NCBI GenBank assembly: GCA_019239785.1
Contig: JAFAZM010000146.1
Coordinates: forward strand, 1-15,383
Length of the DNA: 15,383 bases
Direction of reading: 5' to 3'
Source: Sphingomonadaceae bacterium
GTDB taxonomy: Bacteria; Pseudomonadota; Alphaproteobacteria; Sphingomonadales; Sphingomonadaceae
Positions 8,464-14,281 of the stretch are shown here, piece after piece. The position numbers and the translations under genes are program-made. Within the stretch, counting starts at the first letter, position 1. The number at the start of each line of letters is the position of its first letter. A model generated the notes under the pieces. The model was not told where the DNA came from and did not search any database. It saw only the letters and a program-made list of their open reading frames with translations.

Positions 8464-10230
8464 TCACGCCGCCGGCTTAGCCCGGCTCAGCCGGTACATT
8501 GGATAATCGCCATATTTCTTGGCAAGCGGAATCCGACCGACATAGCGGCAGGTGAAGCGGCCCCGCGCCTCCAGCGCGAGGATCGCGGCGAAAGGCTCGG
8601 TGACGAAGACGGCGCCCGGCGGGGTCACCGGCTCGATCCGCGCCGCCTTCGAGACCTCGGTGCCGTAATAGGTGATGCGGCCGGTGATATGGTCGCGGGT
8701 GCGGTAGGCGGGGCCGTAATGGGCGCCGATCCGCATTCCGCCCGAGCCGTCCAGGCCGAGCGTGGCATAATCGAAGCGGGCGAGCCGGTCCTGCAGCTGC
8801 AATGCGATCTCGGCCGCGACCGGCGCGCTCGAGGCGACCGCATAGAGCGCGTCGCCCCAGGAGTTGCGGCACTCGACCTCGGACTCGTGCGCGTCGAGCA
8901 CCTCGGCGACGACGCCCATCACCCCGTCCCAGAAGGACGGCAGGGCCGCCTCGCTCAACGTCGAGAAGCCCTTGAAGTCGGTGAACAGGATCGCCGCCAG
9001 CGCGCGCTCGTAGCTGGTCGTCACCCGCGGCGGCGGCCGCTCGAGGCCGCGCTCGACCGCGCCCGGATCGACGATGCGGGTGCGCCCGCCTGCGGCCGCC
9101 CAGGCGGCGACGTCGGCGCCGGTGCCGGCCGGGCCATCCGAGGCGATGCCGTCCCAGATGGCGAGCTGCACCGCCCCGGCGCCGAGATGCTCGGCGCGCA
9201 GCCGCGCCAGCCCCATCGCGGTGCGGCTGGCATAGCCATATTGGGCGGGGTTGCCGAAATAGGCCATCGGGCTCGCATAGACGAGGCGCGCGGCCCGGTC
9301 GCGGCAGGCGCGGTAGCGCGCCTCCCAGCCGGCGCCGCCCGGCAGCACCGACTGGAGCAGGAAATCCTCTTCCTCGAACGGCAGCACGACGTTGAGCTCG
9401 ACACCGCGGTCGAGCAGGGCTTCCGCCGCGACGATGTCGGCACCGCAGGCCAAAGCGCCGTAGGCGAAGCCGACCCCTTCCTGCTCGAGCAAGTCGTCGA
9501 CCGTAGCGCGGATCTGCGCCTCCGCGTCCGCATCGGCGCCGAACATATGGCCGCAGAAATGGGCGACGCGCGGCGGCGCCAGCGGCGCCAGCAAAGCCGC
9601 CCGCTCCGTCTCGCTTATGCCGAGATGGGCTGCGACCATCGCGAGCTGGCGCAGCGTCGTCGAGCGGCCGCCATAATCGCCGCTGCCGCGGATCGCCTCG
9701 CCCGCCAGCGTCTCGGTGACCTCGGCGGTGCGGCCGAGCAGCAGCAAGGCCTCCGCCCGGGTCGCCGCCTTGTAATAGTCGCGCGGCGCGGCAACCTCCG
9801 GATCGTCGAGCAAGGCGCGGGCGAGCGCTTCCGACTGCGCGGCGTCGCCGGCGAGCAAAGCGAGGGTCGCCGCGTTGATGCCCGGAAAACTGTCGCCGCT
9901 CTCCAGATAGATGGCGTGATAGGCGTCATACGCTCTGGCAAGCGCCAGCTGCCGCCCCTCCCCCGCCGGCGCCGCCAGCGCGCGGTCCTTCAGCAGCCGC
10001 GCACCGATCGCACGCTCGTGCGGATCGGTCGAGCGGTCGAGCCCGTAGGCGGCGAACAGGTCCATCGCCCGTTCGGTGTCGCCCATCCGCGCCAGAGCGA
10101 GCACCTGCTGGTGACGGACGGTGCCGCCCGGATCGCCCTCGGCGATGGCGGCGGTGGCGACGTCATAGGCCGCGATCAGGTCGCCGCGCGCGAGGGCGGC
10201 TCGAGCAAGATCGGCGGCGACGTTTGTCAT
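8464..10230 (-). CDS. Three-part protein: TRAFs-binding/TPR-like region, SLOG-like domain, class III nucleotide cyclase
   Basis: The product has 588 residues from ATG 10230. Residues 1-215 are helical and Ala-rich, with TDPHERAIGARLLKDRAL and DSFPGINAATLALLAGD, as in proteins annotated with a TRAFs-binding (DUF4071) domain. Residues of about 220-360 (AHFCGHMFGADA, FAYGALACGADIVAAEAL, VELNVVLPFEEEDF) resemble a SLOG-type Rossmann nucleotide-binding fold. Residues 408-550 are a class III cyclase: metal-binding Asp418 (FTDFKGFS) and Asp460 (WGDALYAV), and Arg531 (SKAARIE). By eye, the base-recognising Lys and Asp positions read Asn456 and Thr520, and the transition-state Asn reads Ser527. No membrane segment is seen, so it is probably cytoplasmic and makes cAMP, cGMP or another product. 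It is divergent from the two-component operon. Confidence 0.85.
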   Translation of the reverse strand: MTNVAADLARAALARGDLIAAYDVATAAIAEGDPGGTVRHQQVLALARMGDTERAMDLFAAYGLDRSTDPHERAIGARLLKDRALAAPAGEGRQLALARAYDAYHAIYLESGDSFPGINAATLALLAGDAAQSEALARALLDDPEVAAPRDYYKAATRAEALLLLGRTAEVTETLAGEAIRGSGDYGGRSTTLRQLAMVAAHLGISETERAALLAPLAPPRVAHFCGHMFGADADAEAQIRATVDDLLEQEGVGFAYGALACGADIVAAEALLDRGVELNVVLPFEEEDFLLQSVLPGGAGWEARYRACRDRAARLVYASPMAYFGNPAQYGYASRTAMGLARLRAEHLGAGAVQLAIWDGIASDGPAGTGADVAAWAAAGGRTRIVDPGAVERGLERPPPRVTTSYERALAAILFTDFKGFSTLSEAALPSFWDGVMGVVAEVLDAHESEVECRNSWGDALYAVASSAPVAAEIALQLQDRLARFDYATLGLDGSGGMRIGAHYGPAYRTRDHITGRITYYGTEVSKAARIEPVTPPGAVFVTEPFAAILALEARGRFTCRYVGRIPLAKKYGDYPMYRLSRAKPAA

Positions 10231-10234
10231 TCCG

Positions 10235-10258
10235 GCCTTATGAAGCCTGACATAAGGC
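10235..10258. promoter_or_regulatory. Perfect palindromic operator candidate between cyclase and two-component genes
   Basis: GCCTTATG (10235-10242) and CATAAGGC (10251-10258) are perfect 8-base inverted arms around an 8-base spacer. The site is 4 bases upstream of the cyclase ATG on the minus strand and 72 bases before the response-regulator ATG, the place for a regulator acting on the divergent pair. Its right arm and spacer also lie near a weak minus-strand promoter-like pair (TTGTCT and TCATAA, 16 apart). It could alternatively act as an RNA hairpin over the cyclase ribosome-binding site, since AAGGCC of that site lies in an arm. Confidence 0.45.
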
Positions 10259-10329
10259 GAGACAATTGACGACACTATGCGACAAGCTTCTGCTGGCGCG
10301 CGTAGGGCGGCCCGCCATAATATGTCCCG

Positions 10330-11043
10330 ATGGCCGACGAACCGCATATCCTGCTGGTCGACGACGAACGCGAGATCAGGGAGCCGCTCGCTTCCTATCT
10401 GAGCCGCAACGGCGTGCGCGTGACCAAGGCCGAGAATGCGGCGGCCGCGCGGCAGATGCTGTCGGCCTATGCGATCGATCTCGTCCTGCTCGACATCATG
10501 ATGCCCGGCGAGGATGGGCTGACGCTCGCCGGCTTCATCCGCGCGACCACCCAGGTCCCGATCATCCTGCTCACCGCCAAGACCGAGGAGATGGACCGCG
10601 TCGTCGGCCTGGAGATCGGCGCCGACGATTATGTCACCAAGCCATTCTCCCCGCGCGAATTGCTGGCGCGGATCAAGGCGGTGCTGCGCCGCGCCGGCGA
10701 ATCTCGGGTGCGCGCGCCCGATGCCGACACTTACGGCTTCGGCCCCTGGCTCTTGAAGACCGGCGAGCGCGAATTGGTCGGCGAGGACCATGTCGCGATT
10801 CCCTTGTCGACGGGCGAGTACAACCTCCTCCACGCCTTCGTGACTCATCCGCGCCGCGTGCTCAGCCGCGACCAATTGCTCGACCTCAGCCAGGGCCGCG
10901 AGCTCGCCGCCTTCGAGCGCAGCATCGACAACCATATCAGCCGCCTCCGTAAGAAGATCGAGCTCGATCCCTCCAACCCGAAGCTGATCAAGACGGTCTG
11001 GGGCGGCGGCTACATGCTTGCGGCGGAAGTGAGGCGGCTGTGA
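10330..11043 (+). CDS. OmpR-family response regulator
   Basis: The 237-residue cytoplasmic transcription factor has an N-terminal receiver domain with acidic pocket Asp11-Asp12, phospho-acceptor Asp55 (LVLLDIMMPGEDG), Thr82 and Lys104 (DDYVTKPFSPRELL). A winged-helix DNA-binding domain follows at about 150-235 (STGEYNLLHAFVTHP, RVLSRDQLLDL, SIDNHISRLRKKIE, IKTVWGGGYML). The IKTVWG-GY ending and ERSIDNHISRLR are typical of the OmpR subgroup. No clear Shine-Dalgarno precedes ATG 10330, but TAATAT lies at 10318-10323, so a leaderless transcript is possible. The stop overlaps the histidine kinase start (GTGA). Its target genes are unknown; the palindrome at 10235-10258 is a candidate site. Confidence 0.94.
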   Translation: MADEPHILLVDDEREIREPLASYLSRNGVRVTKAENAAAARQMLSAYAIDLVLLDIMMPGEDGLTLAGFIRATTQVPIILLTAKTEEMDRVVGLEIGADDYVTKPFSPRELLARIKAVLRRAGESRVRAPDADTYGFGPWLLKTGERELVGEDHVAIPLSTGEYNLLHAFVTHPRRVLSRDQLLDLSQGRELAAFERSIDNHISRLRKKIELDPSNPKLIKTVWGGGYMLAAEVRRL

Positions 11044-12428
11044 ACCGGTTGAGGCGGTTCCTGCCCGCCAGCCTGATCGGGCAGATCGCTTTGGTCATGG
11101 CGATCGCCCTGCTCGCGGCGCAGGCGATCAATTTCGGCGTGCTCTTCGCCGAGCGGCAGCGGGCGAGCCATTTCCAGATCGAGGCGCCGCCCACCTCGCG
11201 GTTCGCGACCCTGCTGCAGCGTGTCGCGGCGGCGCCGCCGGCCCAGCGCGCCGCCCTGCTCCAGGAGCGCGGCCGGCGCGGCCGCTATGAGATCGGCACG
11301 GACAGCGCGATCCCGGCCCAGGCCAGCGACCCGCGGATCGCGGCGCGGCTCCGCGACCAGGCGGAGGAAGCGGGCGTCAGCCTGCGCGATGCGCGCGGCG
11401 CATTGCGCGACGAGGTCGAGCTGCCGCAGCGGATCCGCGACCAGCTCAGCCCGGAGGAGCAGCGGCAGGCCGAGGAACGCATCCGGCACCTGCAGACCCT
11501 CTGGCTCTCCGCCCAGCTCGCCGACGGTTCCTGGGTCAACGCCCGGATGATCACGCCCCGGCCCAATCCCTGGCTCGCCATCCAGGCCGCCGGCTCGACC
11601 CTGCTCATCTACGTGCTGATCCTCGCCGCGATGATCTGGATCGCGCGGCGGCTGGCGCGGCCGCTGCGCGATCTCACCGCCGCCGCGGAAAGCTTCGAGG
11701 GCCGCGGCGAAGCGCCGCAGGTCGAGCCGCGCGGGCCGGCCGACGTCCGCGGCGCCATCCTCGCCTTCAACGCGATGAGCGCCCGCGTCTCGGCGATGTT
11801 CGACGAGAAGGACCGGATGCTCGGCGCGATCGGCCACGATCTGCGCACGCCTCTGGCCTCGCTCCGCATCCGCGCCGAGAGCGTCGAGCCCGAGGCCGAG
11901 CGGGCGAAGATGATCGCGACGATCGAGGAAATGACGGCGATGCTCGACGACACGCTGGCGCTGGCCCGCTCCGGCCGCGCCGCGGAGACGCTGCGTCCGG
12001 TCGACGTCTCGGCGCTTGCCGACACGGTGGTCGAGGAGTTCCGCGCGCTCGGCCATGACGTGCGCTTCGAGGAAGGGTCGCGGCGGACCGCGGCGGTGCA
12101 GCCGAACCTGCTGCGCCGGGCGGTGCGCAACCTGGTCGACAATGCGGTCAAATATGCCGGCGCCGCCGAGGTCGCGGTGCGCGCGGCCGACGGCGGCATC
12201 GCGGTCGAGATCGCCGACCGCGGACCGGGCATCCCGGAGGCCGCGCTCGGCAAGGTGCAGGAGCCGTTCGTCCGCCTGGAAGGCTCGCGCAACCGGGAGA
12301 CCGGCGGCTCCGGCCTGGGCCTCGCTTTGGCCCGCGCCGCCGCGCAGGCGCATGGCGGGTCGCTGGTGCTGGAGAATCGCGAGGGCGGCGGCCTGCTGGC
12401 GCGGATCCTGCTGCCGAAGGAGAGGTAA
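11040..12428 (+). CDS. EnvZ-type membrane sensor histidine kinase
   Basis: The 462-residue kinase starts with GTG at 11040 overlapping the response-regulator stop, so the pair is co-translated. Transmembrane helices are at about 13-35 and 178-200 and flank a periplasmic loop of some 140 residues rich in Arg, Ala and Glu with no recognised ligand domain. A HAMP linker covers about 200-252. The dimerisation helix has the phospho-acceptor His266 in AIGHDLRTPL. The ATP-binding domain shows the N box (NLVDNAVKYA, 364-373), G1 (DRGPGIP, 393-399) and G2 (GGSGLGLAL, 422-430). All catalytic motifs are intact. The DLRTPL form is that of EnvZ-like kinases, in line with the OmpR-type partner. The signal sensed is unknown. 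Confidence 0.94.
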   Translation: MNRLRRFLPASLIGQIALVMAIALLAAQAINFGVLFAERQRASHFQIEAPPTSRFATLLQRVAAAPPAQRAALLQERGRRGRYEIGTDSAIPAQASDPRIAARLRDQAEEAGVSLRDARGALRDEVELPQRIRDQLSPEEQRQAEERIRHLQTLWLSAQLADGSWVNARMITPRPNPWLAIQAAGSTLLIYVLILAAMIWIARRLARPLRDLTAAAESFEGRGEAPQVEPRGPADVRGAILAFNAMSARVSAMFDEKDRMLGAIGHDLRTPLASLRIRAESVEPEAERAKMIATIEEMTAMLDDTLALARSGRAAETLRPVDVSALADTVVEEFRALGHDVRFEEGSRRTAAVQPNLLRRAVRNLVDNAVKYAGAAEVAVRAADGGIAVEIADRGPGIPEAALGKVQEPFVRLEGSRNRETGGSGLGLALARAAAQAHGGSLVLENREGGGLLARILLPKER

Positions 12429-12434
12429 CTCCCC

Positions 12435-12488
12435 TCCCTCTCCCATTTGGGGAGAGGGACAGCCGGCCGCAGGCCGGCAGGGTGAGGG
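12435..12488 (+). repeat. Intergenic repeat element, left copy
   Basis: The element begins 7 bases after the kinase stop. It has a hairpin of 10-base arms (12435-12444 and 12450-12459, core CCCTCTCCC/GGGAGAGGG, loop ATTTG), a second hairpin GCCGGCC-GCA-GGCCGGC (12462-12478), then GGGTGAGGG (12480-12488). The layout matches the copy at 12538-12598 in inverted orientation, with the middle hairpin differing in sequence. REP-like elements with this outer core are common in alphaproteobacterial intergenic regions. The first hairpin may also help end transcription after the kinase, though there is no T run. Confidence 0.8.
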
Positions 12489-12537
12489 TGCGACGTGGGT
12501 GGGTTATTGCAGCGTTCGAGCCAGTCGGCCGCCCTTG

Positions 12538-12598
12538 CCCTCACCCTCCCACTCGCTTCGCGAGCGGGCCCCTCCCTCTCCCCGAAACGGGAGAGGGT
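12538..12598 (-). repeat. Intergenic repeat element, right copy (inverted)
   Basis: This copy mirrors the left one. It begins with CCCTCACCC (12538-12546), the reverse complement of the left GGGTGAGGG, followed by a hairpin CTCGC-TTC-GCGAG (12552-12564). An outer hairpin with arms 12574-12582 and 12589-12597 (CCCTCTCCC/GGGAGAGGG, loop CGAAAC) closes it. The two copies are 49 bases apart, and together they could fold into one long structure. It ends 9 bases from the stop of the 63-residue gene and may serve as its terminator. Confidence 0.8.
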
Positions 12599-12606
12599 GC
12601 TGGGAG

Positions 12607-12798
12607 CTAGCTCCCCGCCACGTCCTTCGCGGCGAAGCTCTTCACCTTGCGCTTGCCGCACCAGAGCTCGCGGGCGTGGCGGTCCGGCATGGCTTCGGCG
12701 AGACGCACGGCCTCGACGTCGTCGGCCGCTTCGATCTCCTCGAAGCCGACGAAGCGTCCTTCCGGACCGTCGAGCAAATAGAGTCGGTAATAGCCCAC
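12607..12798 (-). CDS. Small conserved-looking protein of unknown function
   Basis: A GTG start at 12798 is chosen because GGGGGGA lies about 4 bases upstream and the product then begins MGYYRLYLLDGPEG, a start I associate with short sphingomonad proteins of this form. The 63 residues read as a strand, an acidic segment (GFEEIEAADDVEAVRLAE) and a basic tail after ELWCGKRKVK. There is no signal peptide, so it is probably cytoplasmic. The frame is open upstream to 13014, including an ATG at 12858, but that part overlaps the end of the EF-hand gene and looks non-coding. No function can be given. Confidence 0.7.
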   Translation of the reverse strand: MGYYRLYLLDGPEGRFVGFEEIEAADDVEAVRLAEAMPDRHARELWCGKRKVKSFAAKDVAGS

Positions 12799-12932
12799 TT
12801 GTCCCCCCGGACCTTTGCGATCGCCCCCGGCGACTCCATAGTCGCCGGATAGTGGCATGGATGTCGGAAAATCTGCCTGATCTGAATCAAGGCGGGCGAT
12901 ATCCGGGCGAATCTTGGCCGGACGGGTTCGGA

Positions 12933-12952
12933 GCGGGCGCTTTCGCGCCCGC
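12933..12952 (-). terminator. Stem-loop downstream of the EF-hand gene
   Basis: GCGGGCGC (12933-12940), TTTC, and GCGCCCGC (12945-12952) form a perfect 8-base-pair GC stem with a 4-base loop, starting 19 bases after the EF-hand stop on the minus strand. There is no T run after the stem, so it is a weak or factor-assisted terminator or an RNA-stabilising hairpin. The rest of the 12799-12970 gap shows nothing else I recognise. Confidence 0.5.
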
Positions 12953-12970
12953 CCCTTGCCTTTCGGCGGC

Positions 12971-13564
12971 TCAGTTGGGCCGCGGCTCGTCCGGGCCGCC
13001 GCGCATCTGCTCACGCGCCGCGCGGCGCTCGTCGGGCGTCAGCGTGCCGTCATGATTGGCGTCGGCGCGGTCGAAATGCGCGAGCGCCTGCGCGCGCGCC
13101 TGCTCCAGCGTGATGTCGCCGTCGCCGGCGAACATCATCATCCGGCCGTGCATGCCGCCCGGGCCGCCGCCCATGCGCATCCGGTGCGGACCGTCGGGAC
13201 CGTCCGGGCCGCCCGGGCCCTCGGGCCCGCCGGGGCCGCGCATCGCGTGGGCGGCGGCGAACTCCTCGCGGCTGATCGCGCCGTCATGATTGGCGTCGAG
13301 CCGGTCGAACATATGCTGCTGCATCTCCGCCCGCCGCTGCTGCATCTCGGCGCGGCGGTGCTCGCGCATAGCCTGCCGCTCGTCCTGGGTGATGCGGCCG
13401 TCATGGTTGGCGTCGAGCCGCGCGAACATCTCGTCGACATGAGCGATCACCTGCTGGCGGGTGACGTCGCCCTCGGGGCCGGGGCGGTCGCCCGGGGGCT
13501 GGGCCGCGGCGAAGCCGGCGACGGCGAGCAAGGCCGCGCCGGAAAGCATGAGCTGCAATTTCAT
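12971..13564 (-). CDS. Secreted EF-hand calcium-binding protein with collagen-like linker
   Basis: The 197-residue product starts at ATG 13564 after GGAGG and has a signal peptide (residues 1-21, GFAAAQ). Three full EF-hand loops are present: DANHDGRITQDE (51-62), DANHDGAISREE (90-101) and DANHDGTLTPDE (168-179). Each has Asp at 1, 3-5 and 12 (Glu), so they should bind Ca2+. A fourth loop at about 146-156 keeps only the second half (GDGDITLEQA). Between pairs is a flexible stretch with six Gly-X-Y triplets (110-127, GPGGPEGPGGPDGPDGP) followed by Met/Gly/His-rich sequence. It probably acts in the periplasm or outside the cell as a calcium buffer or sensor. Its upstream gap is shared with the divergent gene at 13745. 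Confidence 0.9.
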   Translation of the reverse strand: MKLQLMLSGAALLAVAGFAAAQPPGDRPGPEGDVTRQQVIAHVDEMFARLDANHDGRITQDERQAMREHRRAEMQQRRAEMQQHMFDRLDANHDGAISREEFAAAHAMRGPGGPEGPGGPDGPDGPHRMRMGGGPGGMHGRMMMFAGDGDITLEQARAQALAHFDRADANHDGTLTPDERRAAREQMRGGPDEPRPN

Positions 13565-13706
13565 TGGGGATCCTCCATCCTGTCCTAACGGACTTCACCA
13601 GACTCCCTGCGCGAGCGCTGTCGCGCAACTTTGTCGGCGGGGAAAAATCTTGTCCCGAATTGTCGCAGTCTCTGCGGCGAGCCGCACCGGGCACGCGATG
13701 AATCCA

Positions 13707-13722
13707 GTTGATATATTGTTAC
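13707..13722 (+). promoter_or_regulatory. AT-rich island, possible promoter or metal-regulator site
   Basis: In a very GC-rich neighbourhood the bases from about 13707 read TTGATATATTGTTAC, 23 bases before the start region of the small secreted protein. The outer GT/AC and inner ATAT are symmetric, but the dyad is imperfect. It could hold a -10 element or a Zur-type site, suggested only because a ZnuD-like receptor lies downstream. The rest of the 13565-13744 gap holds the two ribosome-binding sites and nothing else I can name. Confidence 0.25.
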
Positions 13723-13744
13723 GCGGCCTTAGGTGAACGCAACG

Positions 13745-14098
13745 ATGGCCCGCCTGCTCACCCTGCTGATGATGATCGCGCTCGTGGTCGCGAACGGGTC
13801 CGCGGCCGCCGACGCCATGTGCCGGCACCGGGATGCGCGCGAGCATGCGATCGCGCGGCAGAGTCACGATGCGAAGGTCGCGGCGGTGGCGCTGACGGAG
13901 GAGGCGGCCGCCGCGGTCGGCTCCAAAAGCGGCACGCTCGGCGGCAGCGCGTCCGTCTCGCTGCCGGCCTACATCCTGCCCGCCGCGGCGCTGACGCCGG
14001 TGCCGCTTGCGGCCGAGCCGCTGCCGGAAGCGCGGATGCAGGTCCCGCCGCTGCCGGGCCGCTCGATCCCCCCGTTGCTGGAGCCGCCGGTCGCCTGA
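13745..14098 (+). CDS. Small secreted protein with Cys/His-rich N-terminal segment, unknown function
   Basis: ATG 13745 is preferred over GTG 13733 because AGGTGA (13731-13736) then serves as ribosome-binding site with an 8-base spacer. The 117-residue product begins MARLLTLLMMIALVVANGSAAADA, a signal peptide. The mature N terminus MCRHRDAREHAIARQSHD has one Cys and three His within about 16 residues, a possible metal-binding patch. The rest is Ala-rich and ends in a Pro-rich tail (LPGRSIPPLLEPPVA). I do not recognise a family. It precedes the ZnuD-like receptor by 183 bases on the same strand and may belong to the same metal-response unit; that link is inference. Confidence 0.65.
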   Translation: MARLLTLLMMIALVVANGSAAADAMCRHRDAREHAIARQSHDAKVAAVALTEEAAAAVGSKSGTLGGSASVSLPAYILPAAALTPVPLAAEPLPEARMQVPPLPGRSIPPLLEPPVA

Positions 14099-14244
14099 CC
14101 GCAGGCCGCCGCTCCGGCGTGCCGCGATCGCAGGGCCTCCCAGGCGCCATTCGCGGACATCGCCAGACCATATATGCGGCGGCCAGGCCGCTTCAGCCGG
14201 GAAACCCCCGTCTGAATTCCTTTGCGCTGCTCAAGTGCAGACAA

Positions 14245-14261
14245 GCTGCCAGCAAGGCAGC
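14245..14261 (+). other. Stem-loop in the leader of the TonB receptor gene
   Basis: GCTGCC (14245-14250), AGCAA and GGCAGC (14256-14261) form a perfect 6-base-pair stem 20 bases before the receptor ATG. It could stabilise or gate the leader, or be chance in GC-rich DNA. Elsewhere in the 14099-14281 gap a GCGGC/GCCGC inverted repeat near 14175-14190 may end the upstream transcript. Confidence 0.25.
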
Positions 14262-14281
14262 CGAGATGAACGGAAACAGAT

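Noticed and set aside
8431..10269. A 612-codon open frame on the plus strand
   Set aside because: It is antisense to the cyclase protein; the motif-bearing frame is on the minus strand and the plus product resembles no family.
11010..12446. A 478-codon open frame on the minus strand
   Set aside because: It is antisense to the histidine kinase and has no recognisable domain.
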